A DNA stretch of 64,000 nt from Symbiodinium natans. Its lineage: Eukaryota > Sar > Dinophyceae > Suessiales > Symbiodiniaceae. The translations under genes were made by a program, and so were the position numbers. The notes under the pieces were generated by a model. The model saw only the letters and a program-made list of their open reading frames with translations, ran no database searches and was not told the origin of the DNA. Positions within the stretch are counted from its first letter, which is position 1. Every line of letters starts with the position of its first letter. This document shows positions 51,344 to 62,218 of the stretch, piece by piece. The stretch covers positions 504,193 to 568,192 of the forward strand of contig CAJNDS010002178.1 of NCBI GenBank assembly GCA_905221605.1, written 5' to 3'.

Positions 51344-51417
51344 ACATGATCGGAATTCATGGGCTCCCCTACTACCCCTCCTAGGTTCCCCATGATTAAT
51401 GTCATCTCTTAGCTTGT

Positions 51418-51521
51418 CTTGGGGGCTGATTACCCTAGCCCAAACAAAGGTTAAGCTTTTTGCTATAATCGGGTTATATATACCCGAAAACCTTAAAGGT
51501 TAGCTACCCAGCCCCCTAAGT
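51418..51521. mobile_element. TIR element family G
   Basis: CTTGGGGGCTGATTACCCTA at left and TTAGCTACCCAGCCCCCTAA at right are inverted. The centre GGGTTATATATACCC is palindromic. Single copy seen. Confidence 0.6.
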
Positions 51522-51540
51522 TGTTTCGGAGATCCACTAG

Positions 51541-51612
51541 CTCAGCTGAAATCAGCTTCTGCACCCCAAGCTCTCGTGGCGACACTGCTCTTCCACACAG
51601 CACTGTAGAACA
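51541..51612 (+). CDS. Possible terminal exon
   Basis: Reads DPLAQLKSASAPQALVATLL and FHTAL before TAG. Confidence 0.35.
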
Positions 51613-51869
51613 TGGTTTGAGGTTTAGGGTTTAGGGTTTAAGTCCGTTCTGTTCGCCTACGAGAACCGGGGATTATAGACCCCCCCCCCCCCCCATGCAC
51701 TGGTTTGCTTGTACCTACTTTCAATTGTTTTTCCTTCTCGCCTAGGCGATCAGCCAGTTTAACTCTAAGCCCTAACCCCTACAGCCCCACACCCTACAAG
51801 CCTAAACCGTGTAAGCCCTAAACCGAAGCCTTCTCCCTCCCCCTAAACCCCCCCCTAAACCCTAAACCA

Positions 51870-51990
51870 TAAAACCCTAAACCCTAAACCCTAAACCCTA
51901 AACCCTAAACCCTAAACCCTAAACCCTAAACCCTAAACCCTAAACCCTAAACCCTAAACCCTAAACCCTAAACCCTAAACCCTAAACCCT
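51870..51990 (+). repeat. Telomeric array (CCCTAAA)n
   Basis: About seventeen units immediately 5' of an exon-like island. Confidence 0.93.
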
Positions 51991-52003
51991 GTCCCCAAAC
52001 CAG

Positions 52004-52076
52004 GCCGGGCTCCTCCTCCGCCACGTGGGGCCCTGCCCAATGGAGGACTTGGCGGCCCTGGGCTACACCACCACAG
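52004..52076 (+). CDS. Putative exon
   Basis: Reads AGLLLRHVGPCPMEDLAALG and YTTT between acceptor AAACCAG and GC donor ACAG|GCCTCC, phase 0 to phase 1. Strong codon profile. Family unknown. Confidence 0.52.
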
Positions 52077-52104
52077 GCCTCCGGGTTCAAGTTTCAGGGT
52101 TCCT

Positions 52105-52336
52105 AAACCCTAAACCCTAAACCCTAAACCCTAAACCCTACACCCTAAACCCTAAGCCCTAAACCCTAAACCCTAAACCCTAAGGGTTTACACCCTATCT
52201 ACCAGCTGCGGCCAAGAAGGGCTTACTTCGGCTGCTTTGTTTAGGGTTTAGGGTTTAGGGTTTAGGGTTTAGGGTTTAGGCTTAGGGTTTAGGGTTTAGG
52301 GTTTAGGGTTTAGGGTTTAGGGTTTAGGGTTTAGGG
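52105..52336. repeat. C-strand then G-strand telomeric arrays
   Basis: CCCTAAA at 52105-52185, short island, TTTAGGG at 52240-52336. Confidence 0.9.
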
Positions 52337-52566
52337 TAGGATCCTTTTATGGTAGGGGGGGGTTTAGGGTTTAGGGTTTGGTGTTCGGGGTGTAGGGTAT
52401 TGAGCTTCGGTTGATCCGGGGCGTCTGAGGTGGGGCTCTGGGGTCGCGGACTGAAGTTTTTTCTGCTTTGCAAGACAACCTTAAACCCTAAACCCTAAAC
52501 CCTAAACCCTAAACCCTAAACCCTAAACCCTAAAGTTCTTGACTTCGGGCTTTTGATGCCATGTAG

Positions 52567-52680
52567 CTAAGGACTTCGGCAGGGTTGCCAAAAATCCAGG
52601 AATAGATCTTGGACGAGCTCACTGGTCCTTTGCAGGTGGTTCACACAGTACCGTTGACCCAAGTCTAACCGGTTGCGGAG
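52567..52680 (-). CDS. Putative minus-strand terminal exon
   Basis: The minus strand reads LRNRLDLGQRYCVNHLQRTS and ELVQDLFLDFWQPCRSP, then TAG. Composition suggests a helical C-terminus. Family unknown. Confidence 0.42.
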   Translation of the reverse strand, partial: LRNRLDLGQRYCVNHLQRTSELVQDLFLDFWQPCRSP

Positions 52681-52924
52681 GGCTGACCCTAAACTCTAAA
52701 CCCCATACCCTAAACCCTTAACCCTTGACCCTGAACCCTAAAGCCATGAAAGAAGGAGCTTGGCCAGTTGTTTGGTGGTAGAGCACCGAAACGAATCAGC
52801 ATGAAGGAGGCAAAGAAACTGGAGTCGCTCAGACAACTTCGAGTGCTGCCAAGCCGAGGGCTGAAGGTTGAGGGTTTAGGGTTCAGGGCTGGGAGCTTAG
52901 GGCTCAGGAGAACACCCAAGTCTC

Positions 52925-53355
52925 CCTAAACCCTAAACCCTAAACCCTAAACCCTAAACCCTAAACCCTAAACCCTAAACCCTATCCCCTAAACCCTAAA
53001 CCCTAAACCCTAAACCCTAAACCCCACAACTCTCAGCAGGGCGCGTCGCTTGTGTCCATAAGCTGGGCTGGCAGAACCCAAAACCCCAAGGAGCCCCAGG
53101 GATCCCCAAACCCTAAACCCTGGTTTTAGGGTTTAGGGTTTAGGGTTTAGGGTTTAGGGTTTAGGGTTTAGGGTTGAGGGTTTAGGGTTTAGGGTTTAGG
53201 GTTTAGGGTTTAGGGTTTAGGGTTTCCCCCAACCCCAAACCAAACCCTAAACCCTAAACCCTAAACCCTAAACCCTAAACCCTAAACCCTAAACCCTAAA
53301 CCCTAAACCCTAAACCCTAAACCCCAAACCCCAAACCCCAAACCCCAAACCCCTT
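52925..53355. repeat. Succession of telomeric arrays in both orientations
   Basis: CCCTAAA at 52925-53022, TTTAGGG at 53125-53225, then CCCTAAA and CCCCAAA at 53245-53355, with small unique spacers. Confidence 0.9.
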
Positions 53356-53363
53356 CCCCCCAG

Positions 53364-53431
53364 TCTCCCACGGAGCCACGGAAGTGGTCCCAGGATTTCG
53401 TGGGCAGGGCCAACGCGATGCCACCGTGCAG
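53364..53431 (+). CDS. Putative exon
   Basis: After acceptor CCCCCCAG the frame reads SPTEPRKWSQDFVGRANAMP and PC to donor CAG|GTTTTT. Confidence 0.48.
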
Positions 53432-54019
53432 GTTTTTCAGGACTGGAGTTAGGGGGTTCCTGGTCGTTAGGGGTTTAGGGTTTGGGGTGTGGGGTTTAGA
53501 GTTTAAGGTTTGGGGTTTAGGGTATACAGACCCACCCTAATCTCTTTTGGATTTGGGGTGCTCAACGGTTCAGGGCTTAGCGAAAGCCAGCCTTGCGCAA
53601 AGTGGTAGTAAGGTTTAGAGTTTAGGGTTAGGGTCCAGGGTTAAGGGTTTACTGCTGAAGCTTCAAACCCAAACCTGATTCCTAAGGATGACCTTCATGC
53701 CCTCTTTAGGACCGTTTCCACCCCACCAACCCCTCAGCCTCAAACCCCAAAACCCTTTCAACTTTTTTCGAAGACTTGCTTTGGGAACCCCGAGAAACAA
53801 TCACGCCCACGGGGTTTAGGGTCGAGTTTCTTTCTTTCTTTCTTTGTTTTTGCTTTAGGCCATTTACGCGAAACCCTAACCCCTAAGCCCCTAAACCCTA
53901 AACAGCTAGGCCGGTGGCCACACATATCCTCAAGCCCCCCAAGGAGGTAATTAGGATTTGTATACTGAAAGCCCCTGCATCCTTAGAGCTTAGGGTTTAG
54001 GGTTTAGGGTTTCCGGTTT

Positions 54020-54155
54020 AGGCCTAAACCCTAAACCCTAAGCCCTAAACCCTGAACCCTAAACCCTAAACTCTAAACCCTAAACCCTAAACCCTAAACC
54101 CTAAACCCTAAACCCTAAACCCTAAACCCTAAACTCTAAACCCTAAACCCTAAGC
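54020..54155 (+). repeat. Telomeric array (CCCTAAA)n
   Basis: About nineteen units with CCCTAAG and TCTAAAC variants. Confidence 0.9.
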
Positions 54156-54184
54156 CAGGAACGCCTGGACCCTGTACAATCCCG

Positions 54185-54310
54185 ATCCATGACACTTCTG
54201 CTCTAAGAAGCTGTGCAAGTCAGACATCAACCTCAAAGCCACCTCGCGAAAGGAGCGCGCCTTCAATTCCCAAGGCAGCCTCACCCACTGCTTTTGCCGC
54301 CCAGGCATCA
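54185..54310. CDS. Exon-like island, strand ambiguous
   Basis: Plus reads HFCSKKLCKSDINLKATSRK; minus reads PWELKARSFREVALRLMSDL. Both have GC-rich third positions. The minus frame looks more like a folded helix. Confidence 0.35.
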
Positions 54311-54479
54311 GGCGTTCTGGCCTTTCAGGGTTGATCTTTTAGGTTTTTAGGGTCGGGTTGGCACTTCCTTGCATAGGAATGGGGGCCCCGAAAAAAGTCG
54401 AAGGACACTTCGTGCGTGCCTCTGTTGTTGTGAATCTGCAGTGTGTCAGTGTGTGAGGGTGACAGTCCGTGTGTAAGAT

Positions 54480-54870
54480 TTGCGTGTTTGTGTGTTTGCG
54501 TGTTTGTGCGTTTGTGTTTGTTTGTTTGTTTGTTTGATTGATTGTTTGTTTGTTTGTTTGTTTGTTTGTTTGTGTGTGTGTGTGTTTGTTTGTGTGTTTG
54601 TGTGTTTGTGCGTTTGTGCGTTTGTGCGTTTGTGTGTTTGTGTCTTTGTGTCTTTGTGTGTTTGTGTGTTTGTGGGTTTGTGTGTTTGTGTGCTTGTGTG
54701 TTTGTGTGTTTGTGTGTTTTGTGTGTGTCTGTGTTTTGTGTGTTTTGTGTGTTTGGTGTGTTTTGTGTGTTTGTGTGTTTGTGCGTTTGTGCGTTTGTGT
54801 GTTTGTGTGTTTGTGTGTTTGCGTGTTGGTGTTTGCGTGGCGTGTCTCTGTGTGTGTGTGTGCCGGTCAG
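54480..54870 (+). repeat. TGTGTTTG microsatellite
   Basis: Dense TGTGTTTG and TGTTTGT repeats. Open in three + frames as Cys/Val/Phe-rich peptides, which are artefacts. Confidence 0.92.
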
Positions 54871-55108
54871 TAAACCCTAAACCCTAAACCCTAAACCTTA
54901 AATTCTAAATCCTAAACCCTGTGTGTGTGCCGGTCAGTAAACCCTAAACCCTAAACCCTAAATCCTAAATCCTAAACCCTAAATAAACCCTAAACCCTAA
55001 ACCCTAGACTCAGACCCTAAACCCTAAACCCTAAACCCTAAACCCTAAACCCTAAACCCTAAACCCTAAACCCTAAACCCTAAACCCTAAACCCTAAACC
55101 CTAAACCG
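54868..55108 (+). repeat. Telomeric arrays with a duplicated junction
   Basis: GTGTGTGTGCCGGTCAGTAA followed by CCCTAAA units occurs twice (about 54853 and 54921). The second copy leads to a sixteen-unit array. This is the last large array in the window. Confidence 0.88.
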
Positions 55109-55219
55109 CCCATGTCTTTGGCTCTGGCTCTCTGGCGCGGTTGAGAACGAGCCAGGCCAGGGCCTGAGAGTGTCATGCGTCTAAGCCCCTAAGCCCTAAG
55201 CCCTAGCCCAGAACCTTGA

Positions 55220-58090
55220 CTGGAAGTAGTGTCAGCGCACCTAGGCAGCCTAGGCAGCAAGCTTTTTCCCTGCAAGTAGTCAAGTAGTCAGTAGTCAGAG
55301 TCAGTAGTTAAAGGGCGGCCAGGGCGGCAAGACCTTTCGCTGCAGGTAGTGTAGTGTCCGTGTACTTAGGCGGCAAGATCCTTCGCTGCAGGTAGTGTCC
55401 GTGTACTTAGGCGGCAAGATCTTTCGCTGCAAGTAGCAGTAGTGTTAGCGTCAGGAGCAAACTAGCACTTAAGGCGGCAAGCCCTTTCGCTGCAAGTAGT
55501 GTAGTGTGAGTGTACTTAGGCTTAGGCGGCATGCCTTTTCGCTGCAAGTAGTGCCGGTGCACTAAGCACTAAACCCTAAAGCTTAAACCCCAAAAACCCT
55601 AAACCCTAAACCCCAGAGCCCAGGGTAAACCCCAATCCCCAAACCCTAAGCGTGCCCTTTCACTGCTAGTAGTGTCAGTGTCAGCATACTCAGCACTCAG
55701 CACTTAGGCAGCAAGCCCTTTCGCTGCAAGTAGTGTCAGTGTAGTGTACTTCGGCGGCATGCCCTTTCGCTGCAAGTAGCATCTGTGACTTAGGCGGCGT
55801 GGCCTTTCGCTGCAAGTAGCGCCAGTGTACTTGGGCGGCATGCCCTTTCGCTGCAGTTGCAAGTAAACGTAGTGTCAGTGTCATCAGCGTACTTAGCACC
55901 ATAGCACTTAGTAATCTTCGTACCTGTAGTAGACCTGTAGTACTGAGTACTGTAGTACTGTTTAATACTAATACTTAGGCGAGAAGCCCTTTCGCTGCAC
56001 GTAGTGTCAGTGTCAGTGTTAGGCTGTTTATATGTTTTTGGGTTTTCTTTCAAATTTTTATCAGATTTTCTTCAGATTTTTCCATGAAAATTTGAAGCCA
56101 ATTTCAAAGAAATTTCAAAGAAAACCCGAGTATTTTGAAAGAATTGAACATTGAAAGAACCATGATTGTCGGAACTTGTTTGTGTCAGTCAGTGTCAGTC
56201 ATGTCGTCAGCACACATGCTTCGCACTTAGGCGGCAAGCCCTTTCGCTGCAACTAGCGTCGTGACGGGAGTGTCAGCACCCTAAACCCGGGCCCTGACCC
56301 TAAACCCTGAACCCCAAACCCTAAGCCTTAAACCCTACAGTGTCAGTGTCGGCAAACTTAGCACTTCGGCGGCAAGCCCTTTCGCTGCAGGTAGCGTCAG
56401 TGCACCTAGGCGGCGTGCCCTTTCGCTGCAAGTAGTGTCAGTGTCCTTGGTCCTTAGCAACAGCAACTTAGCACTTAGGTGGCAAGCCATTTTGCCGCAA
56501 GTAGTGTCAGTGTACTCAGGCGGCCTCAGGCGGCATGCCCTTTCGCTGCAGTGCAGCTGCAAGTCACTGCAAGTAAGCGTAGTGTCAGTGTCATCAGCGT
56601 ACTTAGCACCGTAGCACTTAGTAAACTTAGTATACTTAGTACTTAACTTAGTACTTAGTACTTAAGCGAAGCGAGAAGAGAAGCCCTTTGGCTGCAAGTA
56701 GTGTGAGTGTTAGGCTGTTTATTCAAGTTCCTCGGGTTTTCTTTCAAATGTTTATCAGATTTTCTTCAATTTTTTTCTTGAAAATTTGAAGCCAATTTCA
56801 AAGAAATTTCAAAGAAAACCCGAGTATTTTGAAAGAATTGAACATTGAAAGAACCATGATTGTCGGAACTTGTTGTGTCAGTCAGTGTCAGTCATGTCGT
56901 CAGCACACATGCTTAGCACTTAGGCGGCAAGCCCTTTCGCTGCAACTAGCGTCGTGACGGGAGTGTCAGCACCCTAAACCCGGGCCCTGACCCTAAACCC
57001 TAAACCCCAAACCCTAAGCCTTAAACCCTACAGTGTCAGTGTCAGCAAACTTAGCACTTCGGCGGCAAGCCCTTTCGCTGCAGGTAGCGTCAGTGCACCT
57101 AGGCGGCGTGCCCTTTCGCTGCAAGTAGTGTCAGTGTCCTTGGTCCTTAGCAACAGCAACTTAGCACTTAGGTGGCAAGCCATTTTGCCGCAAGTAGTGT
57201 CAGTGTACTCAGGCGGCCTCAGGCGGCATGCCCTTTCGCTGCAGTGCAGCTGCAAGTCACTGCAAGTAAGCGTAGTGTCAGTGTCATCAGAGTACTTAGC
57301 ACCGTAGCACTTCGTAAACTTAGTACTTAGTACTTAAAGTACTTAAGCGAGACGAGAAGCCCTTTCGCTGCAAGTAGTGTGAGTGTTAGGCTGTTTATTC
57401 AAGTTCATCGGGGTTTCTTTCAAATTTTTATCAGATTTTCTTAAATTTTTCTTGAAAATTTGAAGCCAATTTGAAAGAAATTTGAAAGAAAACCCGAGTA
57501 TTTAGACAGAATTGATCATTGAAAGAAACATGATTGTCGGAACTTGTTTGTGTCAGTCATTGTCAGTCATGTCATCAGCACACATGCTTAGCGCTGAGGC
57601 GGCCAGCCCTTTCGCTGCAACTAGCGTCGTGACGGGAGTGTCAGCACCCTAAACCCGGGCCACTTAGGCGGCAGGCAAGCCCTTTCGCTGCAAGTGTGTG
57701 TACTTAGCCCTTTCGCTGCTGCGTCGCTGCAAGTAGTGTCAGCGTACGACACTTAGCACCTCGGCGGCAAGCCCTTTCGCTGCAAGTAGTGGCAGTGTAC
57801 TTAGGCGGCATGCCCTTTCGCTGCTAGTTATTAGTGTCAGTGTCAGTGTCAGTGTCAGTGTCAGCATACTTAGCACTTCGGCGGCAAGCCCCTTCGCTGC
57901 AAGTAGTGTGTACTTAGGCGGCATGCCCTTTCGCTGCAAGTAGTATCAGTGTCGCGCTTAGGCGACAAGCCCTCTCGCTGCAAGCAGTGTCAATGTGCTT
58001 GAGCGGCGTGCCCTTTCGCTGCAAGTAGTGTCGGTCTGTACCGAGGTGGCATGTTCTTTCGCCGCAAGCAGATGCAAGCAGTGCAGCAGT
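55220..58090 (+). repeat. Dispersed-tandem repeat containing GCGGCAAGCCCTTTCGCTGC
   Basis: Around thirty copies of a 40-60 bp unit: CTTAGGCGGCAAGCCCTTTC, GCTGCAAGTAG and TGTCAGTGTAC, with variants GGCATGCCC and GGCGTGCCC. The minus frames (SERACRLS, LAAKGLAAE) are translations of the repeat. Confidence 0.9.
56016..57660 (+). repeat. ~690-bp tandem duplication
   Basis: A unit beginning GTGTTAGGCTGTTTAT and containing AAATTTGAAGCCAATTTCAA and the repeats above occurs at about 56016, 56707 and 57382 (the third partial). Copies are nearly identical, so the duplication is recent. Confidence 0.88.
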
Positions 58091-58184
58091 GCCAGGGCCA
58101 GTGTCGTGTGCTCGTGGCTAGCTCAGCAGTGCAGTGACTCACATGTCACATGTTGACATGTCACATGTCACATGCGCAGTAAAG

Positions 58185-58700
58185 TCAGTAGAGAACGAGC
58201 ACTGTGGTTGAGCTCCAGGTTCTCAACTTTTCCGTCTTCGTCGTCAACGCTCGTGCCAGTGCCAGGTACCCAGCAGAGAGCCAGTTAGTGTCAGTGTACT
58301 CGTGCTCAGCCTAGCAGTGCCAGCAGGATAGTGATAACATAGCACCATGAGTTCAATGAGTCAGTAGGGAACGAGCGCTGTGGTTGATCCCCAGGTTGGT
58401 TCCAACGGTTCCCACTTCATCGTCAACATCCTCGGCCAAGCTCGTGCCAGGTTCCCAGTGCCCAGCCAGTTGCTCACAACTTTGTGTCTGTAGCAGAGCT
58501 GCAGAGCCGAGCTGCCGAGTTAGAGTCAGTCATTGTGCTCGTGCTGAGCTAAGCAGCGGCGGCGTGCAGTGATTTCATAGCACAGTAGAGTCAGTAGAGA
58601 ACAATTAGTGTGTGTGAGCGCCAGGTTGTTTCGAAACGGTTCCAACTTCATTGATCGTCAGGGTCATCGGCCAAGCTTGCCAGGTGCCCAGTTAGGCTCA
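58185..58700 (+). repeat. Degenerate ~180-bp tandem repeat
   Basis: Three divergent copies containing AGTCAGTAGAGAACGAGC, CCAGGTT and CGTCAACGCTCGTGCCAG-like segments. Confidence 0.7.
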
Positions 58701-58895
58701 CAGTATGCGTTCTGGTTGCTGTTTGCTGGCATCGTTTCGGGTTAAGTGTTCTGGTCCCCATCGTCGTTGCCTATCATGTAGCTTACGGCCGGACCATCTG
58801 AGAGTCACTGAGAGACACTGTGCCTAGCCGTCTTGCCGGCCAGCTTTTTGTTAAGCTCCACCAACTGACATCTGCTGCAGACAAACGGCCCAAGA

Positions 58896-58898
<3 letters not shown>

Positions 58899-58990
<92 letters not shown>
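58899..58990 (+). repeat. CA dinucleotide microsatellite
   Basis: About forty-six CA units. Frames running through it are artefacts. Confidence 0.95.
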
Positions 58991-58992
<2 letters not shown>

Positions 58993-59023
58993 CCCGTGTC
59001 ACTGTGTCAGTGTCAAGCCAGCC

Positions 59024-59401
59024 ATGACTACTCTCGTTTTCGACTGGAGGCACGGTCAGCGTCAGGAGATCCTCTACGTGAACGAGGATGGCACCACTCG
59101 GTTCACACGGACGACGAGATCCGGATTCAGGGTCACAGAAGACTGCCCTGGTACGTGCACGATTACCCTGGTGCACAGTGTCAGTGTCATGACCCTGACT
59201 CGCTGGGCGTGCGCCCGAAATGGGCCCCGTCTCAGAGACTTGAGGCTGGTTTGGAACGGTCAGTGTCAGTCTTTCGAAGATGACGTCCGCAGTGTCACAT
59301 TCAGGACAAGACTGACAGTGTCAGTAGACGTGGCACCCGCCTTGGAGGCCTTGGAGGACGTGCAAGTGGGCCAGGAGGATGAGGGCTTCTACGTGCTGTG
59401 A
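59024..59401 (+). CDS. Small two-exon gene, unknown
   Basis: Exon 1 (59024-59150) starts ATG and reads MTTLVFDWRHGQRQEILYVN and EDGTTRFTRTTRS. Donor CCCTG|GTACGT in phase 1. Exon 2 (59328-59401) reads VAPALEALEDVQVGQEDEGF then YVL-TGA. The phases agree and total 66 residues. The sequence between has further open frames, so another model is possible. Confidence 0.4.
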   Translation: MTTLVFDWRHGQRQEILYVNEDGTTRFTRTTRSGFRVTEDCPGTCTITLVHSVSVMTLTRWACARNGPRLRDLRLVWNGQCQSFEDDVRSVTFRTRLTVSVDVAPALEALEDVQVGQEDEGFYVL

Positions 59402-59409
59402 CAGCGTCA

Positions 59410-60095
59410 ATGTCGTGTCTCCTTGCCTTGAAGTGCCAGCTGCTAGCCGGAGACCTTCGATTTGATGTGACATGACAATGAGACAGAGACAATGAGTGAC
59501 AAACAGTGAAAGTGTCACAGCTCTGTCAGCACAGCACGTGTGAGGCAAAGTCCTTGCTGCACCTGGAGACACCGACCTGCATTTCCAGTTCCAAGTACCC
59601 AAGTACTAGTACAAGCACAAGTACTTCTTGTTTAGTTTAGTACAGTACAGTGCAGCGCAGCGCAGTTCATTACAGTATGTCAGTGTGGTGGGTGGGTGTC
59701 TCATGAATTGTCCTGGGCTACCGTTAAGCCGCTGGGACGAAGCAGCCTGCACTGTACGGAAGAGCCTTTGCCATCTGGAGCGAGAGTCAAAGACAGCCTT
59801 GTGCCCGATGGCTTGCCGAGGCAGCTGTCAGCCCCCGTAACCGACGGTTAAAACCCGAAACTTTCAGCCTGTCATCTTCAATCTTCCGTGTCATTTGTCA
59901 AAGTCAAAGTCAAAGTCAAAGCCAACCCTAAGCCCGAAACCACACGCCCTAAACCTAACCTTGGTTGCCGAGTCAGCTGTCAGCCCCCGCCCCCGAAGTC
60001 CCCGTAAACCCCAAACTCTCAACCTGTCAAATGTCAAAGTCAAAGCCAAAGGCCCCTAACTTGAACCCTATACTGGCCCTAAGCACTAAGCGCTA
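59410..60095. other. Intergenic, with a ~150-bp imperfect duplication
   Basis: TTGCCGAGGCAGCTGTCAGC and then GTCAAAGTCAAAG near 59813-59925 recur near 59968-60050. No gene recognised. Confidence 0.5.
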
Positions 60096-60151
60096 AACCC
60101 TAAAAACAAGCACAAGACGAAACCTCTAAGCCTACACCGAGACCGAATTCC

Positions 60152-60240
60152 GAGGCTGCTACGATTCTACGTCTACGACGACGACAAGAGCTTCTGCATC
60201 TGCTGGGAACCCATTGCCCGTCTGTATAGTTTGTGGATTT
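60152..60240 (+). CDS. Orphan exon, unknown
   Basis: After acceptor CCGAG the frame reads LLRFYVYDDDKSFCICWEPI and ARLYS. The codon profile is strong. A GT donor lies at GCCC|GTCTGT. Neighbouring exons not identified. Confidence 0.48.
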
Positions 60241-60479
60241 GTCAGTGTCTGCCACGTCTGCCACTGTCACACGTTGTCTTTGCACCGCCCTCAGAAGTAG
60301 GGTAGGTGTTCTCTCGAGGAGTTCAGTGTGTGATGACATGATGCCATGCTGATTGACTCGCGCGGTGCGCAGCCGGCCCAGGCCCAGGCGTGGTTTTTGT
60401 GTCAAATAACGTGGCAGGTAGGTTTGGAGTCACTGAAAACTGAGACCACTATCTTTTGTATAGTATGTTAGTATGTAGT

Positions 60480-60575
60480 ATGGAGATGGAGATGTTCGCT
60501 GAGAAGGTTCAGGCGGTTGAGGCTGTCGCAAGGGCACCAGTCCGGCACCGCAGTTCCCGGACTGCTGCACTATAA
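60480..60575 (+). CDS. Short ORF or terminal exon, 31 aa
   Basis: ATG to TAA reading MEMEMFAEKVQAVEAVARAP and VRHRSSRTAAL. Could end the gene containing the exon at 60152, or be an upstream ORF of the next gene. Confidence 0.38.
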   Translation: MEMEMFAEKVQAVEAVARAPVRHRSSRTAAL

Positions 60576-60633
60576 GCCCCACACACACATAGTGACGTAG
60601 GTCAGGTAAACCCTACGGCCCTGCGAAGCAGCA

Positions 60634-61864
60634 ATGGCTGGCTTTGGCTGGAAGGGCGGCGGCGGCGGCAGGGGCTGGCAGTTTCACGGTCAGGGTCCGT
60701 ACCCAGGAGGAAACAGGTCCACAACGTCAACTCTGCGAGGTCAGATGATTCAGCGACTGAGCAACGACGTCGAGCGTCTGGAGAAGGATTTGGCCCAAGC
60801 TCGGGCCGGGGTGGTACAAAAAACAAACAGCCAGGCCCTAAGCCCCCAAGCAAGTCCCGGCAACAGTACAACTGTTGTCATTGATTGTGCAGAAGCCCAG
60901 CCGCCCAGCCCTAGCAGGTGGACAAGACGGTTGCCGAATCCGAGAAGGCAGATGCAGAAGATGCAGTGGCAAAACTTCGCAAGCAGCTGCAGGAGACGGA
61001 ATGCGTGCCAACGGCTCTAACAATGTATGCGGTTAACAACGACTTAGAAGTCTTGCAGGTCGTTTTGAAAGACACGACATATTTTGCAGGACGCAGAGTC
61101 AAATCATGCCAAGCAGATCTTGCAGATGGAGAAGGACTCTTGCTCGGCAATCGCAAGACTCGCAAGAGGGTGGTTCCCGGTATGTAGCCACTGTAGTAGC
61201 TAGTCAGTCGTTGACGGTTGACAACCGACAACATATTGACGACTGCAGGAAAGGACCGATGCAGAGACGGCGCACGGTCGTCGGTTGGCAACGACCTCTG
61301 ACAAGATGAGTGACATGACCCAAGCCTGGCAGCGTGAGAGCTCCACTTGGCAAGGCAGCCAGGGTAGGGTTTAGGGATTAGGGCTTAATTAGGGCTAGTT
61401 AGGGCTTAGGGCTTAGGGCTTAGGGCTTGGGGCTTGGGGCTTGGGGCTTAGGGCTTAGGGCTTTAGGGTTAGGGGTTAAGGTTAAAGGTTTAGGATTTTG
61501 GGTGTCGGGTGTCAGGGTGTAGGGTTTTGTTTCACAGTGCTTGCTGTCTTGCGTTGAGGCAGGGTCAGCGCATTCGAAAGGAACCTCAAGGACGAGTGGG
61601 CATAGGGTACCCAAAACCCTAAACCCTAAAACCTAAACCCTAAACCCAAAACCCTAAACCCAAAACCCAAAAAAAACCCAAAGCCCATAGCAGGCTAGTA
61701 GACATCAAGGGCCTTTTGCAGCCTGCCCCCTTCAGGAGTGTGAGAAAGCCAATGAGAAGTTGAAGGAGGATGCAGACACCCACTACAGGGTCAGAGAGGA
61801 TCTGCGCCGCAAGAACGACACGTTGCTGGGGTTTGCTGTAGTCGTCCTGTGCTTTTTTTTTCTC

Positions 61865-61901
<37 letters not shown>

Positions 61902-62114
61902 GTGTCCTGTGACAGAGTGAGACAAGTAAGGCTCGAGCGTCAGCTGAGAACCAAGACGGATGAGAATGAGAATCTCCAGCGTCAGTTGAACAGGCTACAG
62001 AGCGACTTGGCAGAGTTGAAGGGCAAGGGCAAGGGCAAGGGCAAGAGCAAGGACGAGACCAAGGGCGAGACAAAGGGCGGCAAGAGCAAGACAGAGTCAA
62101 AAGGCAAAGGTTAG
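60634..62114 (+). CDS. Coiled-coil protein with Gly-rich N-terminus, six exons
   Basis: Exons 60634-60810, 60918-61004, 61090-61179, 61249-61363, 61722-61830 and 61916-62114 sum to 777 nt (258 residues) with matching phases (0,0,0,1,2). All donors are GT and all acceptors AG.

The N-terminus is MAGFGWKGGGGGRGWQFHGQ. Residues ~35-220 are charged heptad sequence (DVERLEKDLAQ, KADAEDAVAKLRKQLQETE, HAKQILQMEKD, ENLQRQLNRLQSDLAELK). The C-terminus is a KGKGKGKSK-type tail. Probably a structural or scaffold coiled coil; family unknown. The intron at 61364-61721 contains telomere-like TTAGGG and CCCTAAA units, and the next intron a CA repeat. Exon 2 and 3 donors are less certain. An alternative donor at 62110 (AAAG|GTTAGG) would bypass the stop and join 62214. 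Confidence 0.68.
61364..61721 (+). repeat. Telomere-derived intron
   Basis: GTAGGGTTTAGGG opens the intron. GGGCTTA variants (61404-61465) and CCCTAAA units (61614-61665) follow, and TTTTGCAG closes it. Confidence 0.7.
61868..61900 (+). repeat. CA microsatellite in intron
   Basis: About sixteen CA units in the last intron of the coiled-coil gene. Confidence 0.92.
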
Positions 62115-62218
62115 GCAGACCCAGCCCCTGTGTCACTCTGATGTCATTGTACATTATGCATTGTATTTGCCCAGCCTTGTCGGAGTCATTGGTTGTCACA
62201 GTCAACCAGAGAGCGGCA

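Noticed and set aside
54480-54887. Cys/Val/Phe-rich frames
   Set aside because: Translation of TGTGTTTG microsatellite; open in three frames.
55220-58090. CRISPR-like array
   Set aside because: Spacing and repeat length vary, no spacer structure, and the host is a eukaryote.
58783-59401. Frames containing long HT or CV dipeptides
   Set aside because: CA repeat translation. Only the portion from ATG 59024 onwards is considered as possible coding.
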